From assembly GCF_028475105.1 (NCBI RefSeq), contig NZ_CP116936.1:4773501-4837500 (forward strand): 64,000 bases of DNA, read 5' to 3'. The stretch's first letter is position 1, and the number at the start of each line of letters is the position of its first letter. The notes below the pieces were generated by a model. That model made no database searches. It had not been told where the DNA came from and worked only from the letters and a program-made list of their open reading frames with translations. Shown piece by piece: positions 25,135-33,629 of this stretch. Source of the stretch: Micromonospora sp. LH3U1. Lineage in GTDB: Bacteria > Actinomycetota > Actinomycetes > Mycobacteriales > Micromonosporaceae. The position numbers and the translations under genes were made by a program.

Positions 25135-27221
25135 CGGATCACCGCCCCGTCCACCGGGGTGGCCTCCGACGCGGGCGCGTCCTGCGCCTCCGACGCGGGC
25201 TCGGCGGCCTGCGCCTGGGGCGCGGGCTCGGTGTCCTCGGCTGGCGCGTGGCCGCCGAGCATCAGGGCCCGGACCAGGTCCGGCTGACCGGCCAGTTCGC
25301 CCGCGGTGTGCTCGGCGACCATCGCACCCTTCTCCATGAAGTAGATCCGGTCGGCCAGCGACAGCGCCACATTGACGGACTGCTCCACCACCAGCACCGA
25401 GGTGCCCAGCGCGTTGAGTCGGCGCAGCATCTCCAGCAGGCCGCCGACGACGACCGGGGCCAGGCCGAGCGACAACTCGTCGACCAACAGCATCCGGGGG
25501 CGCTGGATCAGCGTCTTGGCGAGCACGAGCAGTTGCCGCTCACCGCCCGACAGGGTGGCGGCGACCTGGTCGCGCCGCTCGTAGAGGCGGGGGAAGACGG
25601 CGAACGACGCGTCGACCCCCCGGTGCACCGCGTCGCTGCGCCGGCCCAGCGCGTAGCCGTGCATGCGCAGGTTCTCGGTGACGGTGAGCGAGCCGAACAC
25701 CGCCTGACCGACCACCGTGGACATTCCGAGCTCGATCCGGCGGGGCGCGGTCAGCGCGGTCACGTCGACCCCGCCGAGCCGGACCACCCCGGCGGCGGGG
25801 CGGTGCAGGCCGGACAGCACCCGCAGGAACGTGGTCTTGCCGACCCCGTTCGGGCCGCAAATCGCCACCATCTCGCCGTCGCCGACGCGTACGGCCGCGT
25901 CGTAGAGCACCTGGACCGGACCGTACGCCGCGTCGATGCCGGAGCAGGAGAGAGCGGCCGGGCGTGCGCCGCTGTGCCGTAGCCGGGCGACCTCCGCCTC
26001 GTCGGCGAGCACCCGGGCCAACCGTTCGGCGTCGGCGTCGGCGGTGCGCCGGAGCCGTCGGGCGTAGCCGGCGCCGACCAGCACCGCCGCCGCGGCCACC
26101 GCCAACGCCGGAACGGCGCCGTACCGGGTGTTGAGCAGGGCGAGCAGGCCGGCGCCGCCCAGGCCACCGGCCAGGGACAGCACCGATGTCGCCGCCACGA
26201 ACGCGGGGCGGGCGTCGGGGTGGAGCACCTCGGCGGCGATGCGTTCGCCCGAGACGGCGAGCGCGACCAGCGCACCGACGGCGACGGCCAGGCCGGATGC
26301 GAACAGCACGACCCTGACCGTGGCGGGGGTGGCCCCGACGAACAGGGCACCGGCGGCGACGAGCAACCCGGCCGGGGCTGCGGCGACGGCGAGGCGCAGC
26401 GCCCGCTCGCCGCGCAGGAGCACCGCAAGCGCGGCCCCGGCGAGCAGCGCGTCGCCGATGACTCCGACGGCGCCGCGCGGACCGAGGCCGAACCCGGTGC
26501 GCAGCACGTCGGCGGCGAAGATCAGCGCGCCGGGCACGATCATGCCGAGGCTGGCCTGGGCCAGCACGGCGGTACGCGCGGTGGGTGGGCGGGTGGCGTT
26601 GTCGAACAGGGTGCGTAGCGCCGGTGGCCAGCCGGCATCGCCCGGCAGTTCCGCGGCGGTCGCCCCGGCCAGCACGCCGAGCGCCGCGAGGACGCCCGCC
26701 GCCGCCCAGTGGTACCCGGATCCGCCTGCGGCGCCGCTGGCGAGCAGTGCGGCCAGGCCGAGCCCGTTCAGCAGCCCCACGTGCCAGTACCGCAGGGCGG
26801 CCGTCGCGGCGGCGATCGCGCGGCCGGACACCACCAGGACCGCCCAGGGCAGTCCGAGCGCGGTGAGCGCGAGCAGCCCCGGCAGCGGGGCGGCTACGTT
26901 GACCACCAGCAGCAGCGCGGCGCCCAGCCCGGCGCCGGCGAGCAGCGCGGCGCGTACCGAATGGCGGTGCGGTACCCGCTGCACGACCGCCACGGTCGCG
27001 GCCGCGCCGACCACCGCGGCGGCGATCACCGCGGTCAGCACGCTGGTCAGGTCGACATCGAGACCCCGGGCGAGTCCCGCGGCGCCGAGCAGCGGCACCC
27101 CGGTCAGCAAGCCGCTGGCCGTACCCGCTCCCCAGCCCGCGCTGCGGGAACGCCATGCCCGCGCACCGTCGCGGGCGGTGCCCGGCGGAACGCTCCGACG
27201 GGTGTTGTCATCGGGTCGCAA
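25131..27221 (-). CDS. MFS-like 12-helix membrane domain fused to a LivF-type ABC ATPase
   Basis: 696 residues. Residues about 30-400 form roughly twelve hydrophobic segments, with TRPPTARTAVLAQASLGMIVPG and an MFS-like pseudo-repeat layout. Residues about 425-650 are a complete LivF ATPase: Walker A GPNGVGKTT, signature LSGGERQLL, Walker B MLLVDELSLGLAP, H-loop VVEQS. A charged Ala/Glu/Pro tail follows. A transporter-like helical domain joined to LivF is unusual; it may couple a second permease or anchor the ATPase. The 14-bp overlap with the substrate-binding-protein gene shows operon coupling. Confidence 0.8.
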   Translation of the reverse strand: MRPDDNTRRSVPPGTARDGARAWRSRSAGWGAGTASGLLTGVPLLGAAGLARGLDVDLTSVLTAVIAAAVVGAAATVAVVQRVPHRHSVRAALLAGAGLGAALLLVVNVAAPLPGLLALTALGLPWAVLVVSGRAIAAATAALRYWHVGLLNGLGLAALLASGAAGGSGYHWAAAGVLAALGVLAGATAAELPGDAGWPPALRTLFDNATRPPTARTAVLAQASLGMIVPGALIFAADVLRTGFGLGPRGAVGVIGDALLAGAALAVLLRGERALRLAVAAAPAGLLVAAGALFVGATPATVRVVLFASGLAVAVGALVALAVSGERIAAEVLHPDARPAFVAATSVLSLAGGLGGAGLLALLNTRYGAVPALAVAAAAVLVGAGYARRLRRTADADAERLARVLADEAEVARLRHSGARPAALSCSGIDAAYGPVQVLYDAAVRVGDGEMVAICGPNGVGKTTFLRVLSGLHRPAAGVVRLGGVDVTALTAPRRIELGMSTVVGQAVFGSLTVTENLRMHGYALGRRSDAVHRGVDASFAVFPRLYERRDQVAATLSGGERQLLVLAKTLIQRPRMLLVDELSLGLAPVVVGGLLEMLRRLNALGTSVLVVEQSVNVALSLADRIYFMEKGAMVAEHTAGELAGQPDLVRALMLGGHAPAEDTEPAPQAQAAEPASEAQDAPASEATPVDGAVIR

Positions 27222-28566
27222 AGGACACGTCCTCCCCGCGGTAGGTGAAGCAGGCGCAGCCGCTGTCGTAGCCGAACGCCCGGTAGCCGTTCGAGGCGGC
27301 GAACCGGTCCGGGCCGAGCCGCCCGGAGAATCCGGTGGCCGGCTGGAACTGCGTGTCGAGCCTGCCCACGGCCGCCAGCCACCGGTGCGCGTTGAGGTCC
27401 GCGCCGAGGTCCTTCGCGCCGGTCTGCAGCAGCAGGACCGCGTCGCAGTACGGGAAGGCCACGCGGGCGTTCTCGCGGGTGCCGAACGACTCCCCCGCTG
27501 CGGCGAAGATGCCCAGGCAGGCTCGTTCGGGGTCGGTAGCGGGGAAGGCGTACTCCCGGTCGGCGACGTCCTGGCTGGGGTTGAAGCCGATGCCCACCGC
27601 CCCGGTCAGCGCCTCGCGCGGAATGATGTCCGGGTTGCCGATCAGGAAGCTGGGATTGTCGTAGCTGGAGATGCCGTACCGGGCGGTGAAGCCCTGCGCG
27701 GAGGCGGAGGTGAGGAAGAAGGAGGCCAGCCGGGTCCCGCCGAGGAAGAAGACCCGCTCGACGCGCTTGGCCCGCAGGTCGACGGCGGCCTGGTTGAGCC
27801 CCGTGTTGAGGGTGCCCAGGTCGGTGGAGTCGATCCAGGCCACGGTCGGGGTGATTTCCCGCTGCTTCAGGTACGGCACCACGTGCTGCTCGTACATCGC
27901 GCGGTTGGCCGGTGCGTCGACCGCGACGATGCCCGCCTGCCGGGCGCCGTCGAAGAAGCCCTGCGCGGCCAGCGCCGGCAGGTACGCGCGCACGAAGTCG
28001 TCGTACGCGGGATAGGCCGGGGCGAACAGGTATGGCGCGAGGCGCTCGTTCGTCGCCTGGTCGATGGTGATCAGGGTGGCGTCGAGCACCAGGGTGTGCC
28101 GCTGCGCGTAGCAGGGGCGGGCGTTGGCCTGCAACTGGCCGGTGAGCACGACCGCGAACGCGCGGTCGTCCTGGGTGATCTGGTTGCAGAGCTTCTCCTC
28201 GGCGGCCGGTGAGTCGTCGCTCGCCTCGTAGTTGCGGAAGATCGCTCGCATCCGCCGGCCGGCGATGCCGCCGTTGGCGTTGACGTGGCTTTCCAGCGCC
28301 CGCATCTGGCGTACCGGGTCGCCGGTCGAGGCGGTGTTGAACCCGGTCAGGTTCGCCGTCTTGGTCAGGTCGGTGCCGACGAACACGACGGTGACCGCGT
28401 CGGCGGTGACGCCGGGCCCGACGCCGGTGCCGTCGGCGCCGCCCACTCCGGGCAGCACCGCGCCGCAGCCGACGAAGGCGAGCAGCGCGGCGACGGTGGC
28501 GATGGCCGCCCGTACCGTCAGGGCCCGGTCCCAGCCGGTGGTGTGGGTGCCAGGATCGCGGCTCAT
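27208..28566 (-). CDS. Periplasmic-binding-type substrate-binding protein of the Liv-type ABC transporter
   Basis: 452 residues; ATG at 28566 overlaps the upstream stop. N-terminal helix ending FVGCGAVLPG, a weak lipobox suggesting a lipoprotein. The type I fold is visible: VFVGTDLTKTANLTGF, QMRALESHVNANGGIAGRRM (typical Leu/Ile/Val-binding-protein opening), Cys pairs (KLCNQI, RPCYAQ) and a late segment FPYCDAVLLLQTG. It is an extracellular ligand binder for the fused permeases at 22324 and 25131. The ligand is unknown; a large hydrophobic carboxylate is possible from the rest of the regulon. Confidence 0.8.
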   Translation of the reverse strand: MSRDPGTHTTGWDRALTVRAAIATVAALLAFVGCGAVLPGVGGADGTGVGPGVTADAVTVVFVGTDLTKTANLTGFNTASTGDPVRQMRALESHVNANGGIAGRRMRAIFRNYEASDDSPAAEEKLCNQITQDDRAFAVVLTGQLQANARPCYAQRHTLVLDATLITIDQATNERLAPYLFAPAYPAYDDFVRAYLPALAAQGFFDGARQAGIVAVDAPANRAMYEQHVVPYLKQREITPTVAWIDSTDLGTLNTGLNQAAVDLRAKRVERVFFLGGTRLASFFLTSASAQGFTARYGISSYDNPSFLIGNPDIIPREALTGAVGIGFNPSQDVADREYAFPATDPERACLGIFAAAGESFGTRENARVAFPYCDAVLLLQTGAKDLGADLNAHRWLAAVGRLDTQFQPATGFSGRLGPDRFAASNGYRAFGYDSGCACFTYRGEDVSFATR

Positions 28567-29756
28567 CGAGGGCTCCCGAGGTAGGTGTCGAGCGCGGCCA
28601 GATCGATCACGGCGGCGGCGCTCTGGTTGCCGGCGCGTGCTCCGGCCGGCGTGGCCGCGCCTGGGCGGGCGGCGAGCACCGCGTCGAGGGCGGTGAGGTC
28701 GATGACCGCGGTGCCGGCGGCCTCGGTGCCGGATCCGTTCGGCAGTCCGGCGTCGCCGAGCAGGTCCCGCAGCGCGGCGACGCTCAGGTGGGCGTTGGCC
28801 CGTCGACGTAGCCGGCCGGCGCCGGGAGCGTCGTCGAAGACGAGGTACGCCCCGAGCGAGCTGACCCGCACGACGGACGGCAGCAGCGTTCCGGCCGGGG
28901 CGGCGGCCATCGCGGGCAGCGGCGGGCGGTCGCGGCGGTTGGCGATGCGCCGGGCGATGCCCACGACGATCAGCGTCCCGCCGAGCAGGTGCACCAGGAA
29001 CAGGGCCCACGGGTACGTCCGGAGCGTCACCTCGGCCGGGCCGAACCCGCCCAGGTCGGCCTGCACGGTGTACCGGCCGAACGCGGCGAACGGGGTGGTG
29101 ACGGGCACCCGGTAGGTGCGTGTCTCGCCCGGCCGGACGCCGCCGGCACCGGGTGTGCTGATCCGGTCGCCGCCGCCGTCCCGGCCGATCCGGACGTTGA
29201 GGGGCGGGTTGGGCAGCGGGTGCGGCCCGGGATTGTGCACGGTGTAGACGAGGGTCCGGGTCGCGGCGGCGCCGAACAGGCTCTGCCAGCCCGGTCGGCC
29301 GGCGATCCTCGCCTCGACCAGATCGAGGCGGACCGGGGCGGCCGAGACGGTGGGGGTCTCCCCCATGGTGTGCCCGGTGAGTTCCAGCGGCGCGTCGACC
29401 TGGCCGCGCGCGGTGCCGCCGACCAGCGTGGCGTGCACGACGCACGGGCAGGGCACCGGCGGGGTGCCGAGCACGAGTTGCACCGCGAAGGTGCCGTCCG
29501 GGCGCACCGGAACGGCCAGGGCGGCCCGTGTGTCGCAGGAGGCCGAACCGCCGATGGCGAGTTGCCCACAGGTAACGAGCTGGACCAGTGCGCCGCCGGG
29601 CCAGCCGGTGCCGTTCACCCCGAGCCGGTCGCCCGGTGCCGCCGCCGGGGCGGCGAGGGTGAGTCCCTCGGCTGCCCACGCCGGCCCGGTGGGCAGTGCC
29701 AGGCCGATGACCAGCCCGCAGACGACGGCGGTCAGGGTGCGTCCGATCCTCGTCAT
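28563..29756 (-). CDS. Secreted/membrane surface protein with cytoplasmic repeat tail
   Basis: 397 residues; ATG overlaps the upstream DUF916-like gene. Signal peptide (TLTAVVCGLVIGLALPTGPA), extracellular IPT-like beta domain (LTLAAPAAAPGDRLGVNGTG, Cys pairs in VTCGQL and PCPC), a second beta domain, one TM helix at about 262-282 (WALFLVHLLGGTLIVVGIA), then a cytoplasmic domain of about 115 residues that repeats the motif AVIDLTALDAVL / AVIDLAALDTYLG. The repeat could dock to an intracellular partner. No close family recognised. Same operon as the transporter. Confidence 0.7.
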   Translation of the reverse strand: MTRIGRTLTAVVCGLVIGLALPTGPAWAAEGLTLAAPAAAPGDRLGVNGTGWPGGALVQLVTCGQLAIGGSASCDTRAALAVPVRPDGTFAVQLVLGTPPVPCPCVVHATLVGGTARGQVDAPLELTGHTMGETPTVSAAPVRLDLVEARIAGRPGWQSLFGAAATRTLVYTVHNPGPHPLPNPPLNVRIGRDGGGDRISTPGAGGVRPGETRTYRVPVTTPFAAFGRYTVQADLGGFGPAEVTLRTYPWALFLVHLLGGTLIVVGIARRIANRRDRPPLPAMAAAPAGTLLPSVVRVSSLGAYLVFDDAPGAGRLRRRANAHLSVAALRDLLGDAGLPNGSGTEAAGTAVIDLTALDAVLAARPGAATPAGARAGNQSAAAVIDLAALDTYLGSPR

Positions 29757-30781
29757 CCGACCTCCGCATGCGCGCGGACGCGTCGGACGCCCCGGGGGCG
29801 GGCCACCTGGGCGCGGCGGTGCCTGCGCCAGGCCACGACTGCGACGGCGATCAGCGCGGCGAGTGCGGCGACGCCGGTCCAGGAGACGACGACGGTACGG
29901 GTGGTCCGCACCGTGAGCACGCCGCCGTCGGCCTTCGCCGTCACGGTGGCGGTGACGAGGTCGACCGGCCACAGCCCGGTGAACCGGGTACGCATCCGCG
30001 ACTCGGCGCCCGGAACCAGGTCGAGTTGTGGGGTGGCGCCACGCTGGTGGATCCGGTGTCCGAACATGCCGGAGGCGGTGACCGTGATGGTGGGGGCGAG
30101 GCGCAGGTTGCCGGTGTTGGCCAGGGTGTATTCCAGGGCACCGTCGACCGGCGTGGGCAGCCAGGGGGTGGGGTGGTCCAGATCCAGGTCGGCGAGGTTG
30201 AGGCCGGGCATCTCCGGCCCGGCGATCCGCAGGTAGATGCGGGCGCCGACGGCCCGCTGCACCGCGACGGCGACGCCGTTGTGCTCGCTCCGCCCGCCCG
30301 GGACGGACTCCATCGCGACGATGCCGCCGATGTGGTCGCCGGGGCTGGCGTTCGTCGGGATCGTGATGGTGAACGGGATGTCGGCCTGCGCCTTGGGCGG
30401 GAGCACCACGGTGCCGGCGCCGACCACCGTCCACACCCCGATGTCCGACTGCTTCTCGGTGAGCTGGCGCAGCGCGAACCCGCCGTCGCGCGCGGTGTTG
30501 TAGGCGTCCGCGCCGTACACGGTGAAGGTGCGCTCGGTGTCGGTGCGGTTGATCACCCGCACCGAGTCGGTGAGGGTCCGGCCAGCGGGTGACTCGAGGA
30601 AGAAGTAGAGCCGGGGGGTGGGCCCGGCGTTGGCCGGCGGGGTGGGCACGACGGCCCACTCGCCGTTGTCCGCCGCGCCGGCCGGCCCGATCGGGACGAC
30701 GGTCAACGCGACGGCGGCGGCAGCGGCGGCGAGGGCTGCCGCGCCGGTGCGGAGGCGGCGTGGCCAGAGGGGGTGACGCAC
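29753..30781 (-). CDS. DUF916/WxL-interacting-like surface protein
   Basis: 342 residues. Signal peptide with a long Ala-rich core, then WAVVPTPPANAGPTPRLYFF, SVRVINRTDTERTFTVYGAD, IPFTITIPTNASPGDHIGGI and QRAVGARIYLRIAG, the pattern of the DUF916 (WxL-protein-binding) family. A C-terminal helix (VSWTGVAALAALIAVAVVAW) and a basic tail (RRHRRAQVARPRGVRR) anchor it. In Gram-positive bacteria such proteins bind peptidoglycan or host matrix and present WxL proteins. Here it follows a WxL-like protein gene (30854), so the two may form a surface complex feeding the ABC transporter. Confidence 0.75.
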   Translation of the reverse strand: MRHPLWPRRLRTGAAALAAAAAAVALTVVPIGPAGAADNGEWAVVPTPPANAGPTPRLYFFLESPAGRTLTDSVRVINRTDTERTFTVYGADAYNTARDGGFALRQLTEKQSDIGVWTVVGAGTVVLPPKAQADIPFTITIPTNASPGDHIGGIVAMESVPGGRSEHNGVAVAVQRAVGARIYLRIAGPEMPGLNLADLDLDHPTPWLPTPVDGALEYTLANTGNLRLAPTITVTASGMFGHRIHQRGATPQLDLVPGAESRMRTRFTGLWPVDLVTATVTAKADGGVLTVRTTRTVVVSWTGVAALAALIAVAVVAWRRHRRAQVARPRGVRRVRAHAEVG

Positions 30782-30807
30782 GCGGTTCCACCCTTCGACT
30801 GGTTGGT

Positions 30808-30840
30808 GTGGGGGCGGCCGGCTCGGCCGACCGCCCCCAC
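30808..30840 (-). promoter_or_regulatory. Intra-operon stem-loop
   Basis: GTGGGGGCGG and CCGCCCCCAC form a 10-bp stem around a 13-nt loop that is itself partly self-complementary. It lies between the first gene of the operon (stop at 30854) and the second (start at 30781). It may act as a partial terminator or mRNA stabiliser so the abundant surface protein is made in excess of the downstream genes. Confidence 0.5.
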
Positions 30841-30853
30841 CTCGAGGCGGTCC

Positions 30854-32506
30854 TCAGCTCAGGGTGAGGGTGAGGGTCGCGGCGTAGGTGCCGGCGAGTT
30901 GGTTCGCCGGCACGGAGAGGGTCAGCCCGGCTGAGGCGTCGAAGCTGCCGCCCGTACCGGTGGCGCTGGTCGGTGCGGAGCAGAGCGTCGCCGCGTCGAC
31001 CGTGCCCGGGGTGCCGGCCACCGCGGTGACCGCGTTGGTCGCGCCGGCGGTGTCGACGCAGGCCGGTGTCCAGGACAGGTTGTTCTTGGCGATGGTTCCG
31101 CCCGGGGTGCCGGTGAAGTCGGTGACCGTGCCGACGAGGCTCCACCCGAAGGTGCTGCCCCGGTGGTCGGTCACCGTGACGGTCGACAGGTTGCCCGTCG
31201 CCGTCTGTACGCTGCCGCCGACGGTGACGCCGGAGAACGGGATGTTGCCGGTGCCGGGGGCGCGAGCCATCGACAGGTTTCCGGCGGTCACGGTCTCCGA
31301 CAGGTTGTACGACAGGGTGCAGTTGCCGGTCGTGGCCGAGCCGGTCTTGGCGGTGCACGAGTCAGCCGACCCGGTCCAGGCGGAGATTGCGAACAGGGCG
31401 CCGGACTGCGCGCCGATGTACGCGGTGGTGCTGTCCGTGACGGTGAAGGTGGCGTTGATCCCGCCGGTGGCGCCGGCCGTGGCCGTCGTTGCCGGGTCGC
31501 TCGTCGCGGGCGGCGGCGGGGCGCCGGTGAGCGCCTTGTAACCGCCGATCGTGACGGTGCTGCCCGGGTTCCAGTTGGTGCCGCTGACCGTCACCACGGT
31601 GCCGGAGCCGCCACCGCTGGGGGTGATCGCGATGCCCGGCGAGCCGAGGATCGTGATCGGGACGGAGACCGTGTTGGTACCGTCCGAGACCGCCACGGTA
31701 CGTGCTCCCGTGGTGGCGCCGCTGGGCACCGTGAGCGTGCCGGTGCCGGCGCCGGCGGCGTCGGTCGTGCCCGTGCCGGAGCCTTCGGCCGTTCCGGTGC
31801 CGTCGGCCGCGCGCAGTGTTGCGGTCAGGGCGGTGGACGGCGCGAGACCGGTCACCGCGTAGTTGATGACGTTGCCGGCCCGGGCAGCCCCGGTCACGGT
31901 CTGGCCGGTCACCGAGGTGACCGAGACCGTGCCGCCGAAGACGGTGAAACTCTCCACGATGGAGGTCGGGACCGGTGCTGCCTTGTGGTCCCGGTCGCCC
32001 GCGGCGGAGCAGTACGTCTTGGCGATCGGGTTGTTGAGGATCACCCGGTTGACGGTGAGCGTCGCGGCTCCGGTCGCTCCGGCCACATAGGTGCCGGTGG
32101 CGGTGATCGGGCCGGTGGGGGTGTTGCCGGGGATCGGACCGGCGGGGTAGTTGGTCTGCTGGAGGGTGACCGGGCCGCTCTGCGAGCCACCCAGCGCCGC
32201 CTCCACGACGATCGGCACATCACCGGGGTTGATCGCGACCGGGCCGTTGTTCGGACCGGTCGCCGCGGTGAAGGTCACCGTCACGGTCTGACCCGGGCTC
32301 GGCGTCGCCGGCGTCTGAGTGAGCCCGAACGAGTCGGCCCAGTTCGTCGGCGAGCTGCCGGTACCGGCGTCGTTGAAGTACAGCCGGCATCCCAGGTTGC
32401 CCGGGGTGGGGCCGTACGCCTGCGCGGGGGACACGCAGACCGCGGTCGCGGCGGCGGCCAACGCCGCCACGCCCACCGCTGTTGCCGTAGTTCTGAGCAA
32501 TCCCAT
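30854..32506 (-). CDS. Secreted WxL-like surface protein, first gene of the uptake operon
   Basis: 550 residues. Signal peptide ending SPAQA. Domain 1 (about 33-200, beginning GCRLYFNDAGTGSSP with two Cys, ending CSAAGDRDHKAAPVPTSIVE) is a close paralogue of the first domain of the product at 20166. Gly/Thr-rich IPT-like repeats follow (VSGTNWNPGSTVTIGGYKAL), then a C-terminal domain with TFGWSLVGTVTDFTG and LSWTPACV and a final strand LAGTYAATLTLTLS, typical of WxL-type non-covalent wall-binding domains. No TM anchor. The operator and promoter upstream make it the regulated entry gene. Confidence 0.75.
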   Translation of the reverse strand: MGLLRTTATAVGVAALAAAATAVCVSPAQAYGPTPGNLGCRLYFNDAGTGSSPTNWADSFGLTQTPATPSPGQTVTVTFTAATGPNNGPVAINPGDVPIVVEAALGGSQSGPVTLQQTNYPAGPIPGNTPTGPITATGTYVAGATGAATLTVNRVILNNPIAKTYCSAAGDRDHKAAPVPTSIVESFTVFGGTVSVTSVTGQTVTGAARAGNVINYAVTGLAPSTALTATLRAADGTGTAEGSGTGTTDAAGAGTGTLTVPSGATTGARTVAVSDGTNTVSVPITILGSPGIAITPSGGGSGTVVTVSGTNWNPGSTVTIGGYKALTGAPPPPATSDPATTATAGATGGINATFTVTDSTTAYIGAQSGALFAISAWTGSADSCTAKTGSATTGNCTLSYNLSETVTAGNLSMARAPGTGNIPFSGVTVGGSVQTATGNLSTVTVTDHRGSTFGWSLVGTVTDFTGTPGGTIAKNNLSWTPACVDTAGATNAVTAVAGTPGTVDAATLCSAPTSATGTGGSFDASAGLTLSVPANQLAGTYAATLTLTLS

Positions 32507-32564
32507 TGCGGTCCCGCTCTCCTTCCTGTGGGGAACGGTGCACCCCTGGCTGCTGTTTCGCTAG

Positions 32565-32582
32565 CGGAAACAACAGTTTCCA
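32565..32582. promoter_or_regulatory. IclR-type operator, copy 4 (4-bp spacer)
   Basis: CGGAAACAACAGTTTCCA has a 6/7 left half (CGGAAAC) and a perfect right half (GTTTCCA), but a 4-bp rather than 3-bp spacer. A third half-site (GTTTC at 32555) makes an overlapping inverted pair GTTTCGCTAGCGGAAAC. It lies downstream of the minus-strand promoter at 32598-32627 and upstream of the start at 32506. Confidence 0.7.
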
Positions 32583-32597
32583 AAATTGGATAGGTTC

Positions 32598-32627
32598 ATA
32601 AAGGCAGCCAGCCCGCCCTCCTGTCAA
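32598..32627 (-). promoter_or_regulatory. Promoter of the surface protein/ABC transporter operon
   Basis: On the minus strand TTGACA (32627-32622) and CTTTAT (32603-32598) are separated by 18 bp. The operator begins 16 bp downstream of the -10. Confidence 0.5.
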
Positions 32628-32742
32628 TAGCCCGACAGGCGATTTGACGCCGGCCGATGTGATCGACTCCGCGGACCACCGCAGCGCCGGCGGCGGGTTC
32701 CGCGGCACGGCCTTGGCAGGGGACCCGAGATGGGGCAGAGTG

Positions 32743-32759
32743 TGGAAACAGCGTTTCCA
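32743..32759. promoter_or_regulatory. IclR-type operator, copy 5 (perfect arms)
   Basis: TGGAAACAGCGTTTCCA has perfect 7-bp half-sites. It lies directly after a weak -35/-10 (TTGGCA 32713-32718, CAGAGT 32736-32741, spacer 17) and 13 bp before the GTG at 32773. Confidence 0.85.
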
Positions 32760-32772
32760 TGAGGAGGTCCAG

Positions 32773-33591
32773 GTGCGTTACGTGATCATCGGGTGCGGCA
32801 ACGTCGGCATGGAGCTGGCCCGTCGTTGGGTCTCGGCCGGCCACCAGGTGATCGGCACCACCACCTCCCCTGACCGGGTGCCCGAGCTGGCCCCCGTCTG
32901 CACCGAGGTGGCGATCCTCCGTGGCAGCGACCGTCCGGCCGTCGAGCGGGTCACCCGGGACGCCGACGCGGTCGTGCTCACCGTGAGCCCGCGCATCGCC
33001 CGAGCCTTCGACGCCGACCAGCGCATCGCCGAGTACGCCGACACGCTCACCGCGTCCGCGCGCACCGCCGCCGTTGTGCATCCCCGGGTGGTCTTCACCA
33101 GTTCGGTGTCGGTCTACGGTGCCGGCCATGGCGCGCTGGTCGACGAGGCCACCCCGGTCACCGACGACCCGGACGCCTCCCCCCGCAACTTCGTCGCCGC
33201 CGAGGCCGCCGTGCTGGCCGCCCCGCGCGGCGCCGCGCTGCGGATCCCCGACGTGTACGGGCATCCGCGCGACCTCGACTATCCGACCCGGGTGAAGCTG
33301 GCCCACGAGATGCTCGGCGGCAGCGTGCCGTTCTCGGCCGAGGCCCTGCACTACCGCATCGACTACCGCGACGCCGCCGCCGCGCTCGACTTCGTGGTGA
33401 CCCGCGACCTCACAGGCGTGTTCAACGCGGTACCGGACGCGGTCGTGCCGCAGACCAACCAGGCCGTCCTCGACGAGCTCTGCGCCGCCGGGGGTTGGCC
33501 GGCGCTGACCTACCGGGGTGAGATCAGGACCCCGTTCGTGCCGATCAGCTCCGGCAAGCTGCGCGCGGAGGGCTTCGCCTTCGCGCACTGA
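32773..33591 (+). CDS. Atypical extended SDR / NAD(P)-dependent epimerase-like oxidoreductase
   Basis: 272 residues from GTG 32773, preceded by GAGGAGG. It opens VRYVIIGCGNVGMELARRW, a Rossmann GxGxxG, then FTSSVSVYGAGHG in place of the normal SDR active site, and IPDVYGHPRDLDYP. It resembles YeeZ-like atypical SDRs and nucleoside-diphosphate-sugar epimerase relatives. It is a single-gene unit controlled by the best operator copy, so it should act in the same pathway; the substrate is unknown. Upstream in-frame extension through the operator was rejected. Confidence 0.75.
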   Translation: MRYVIIGCGNVGMELARRWVSAGHQVIGTTTSPDRVPELAPVCTEVAILRGSDRPAVERVTRDADAVVLTVSPRIARAFDADQRIAEYADTLTASARTAAVVHPRVVFTSSVSVYGAGHGALVDEATPVTDDPDASPRNFVAAEAAVLAAPRGAALRIPDVYGHPRDLDYPTRVKLAHEMLGGSVPFSAEALHYRIDYRDAAAALDFVVTRDLTGVFNAVPDAVVPQTNQAVLDELCAAGGWPALTYRGEIRTPFVPISSGKLRAEGFAFAH

Positions 33592-33629
33592 ACGCATTCG
33601 TTCACTGTGGACATCAGGCCGAGACCGGC

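Noticed and set aside
22750..25287. Long plus-strand frame antisense to the ABC transporter gene
   Set aside because: Low-complexity Gly/Arg/Asp/Gln-rich composition typical of shadow frames in high-GC DNA; the opposite strand encodes a complete LivHMG protein.
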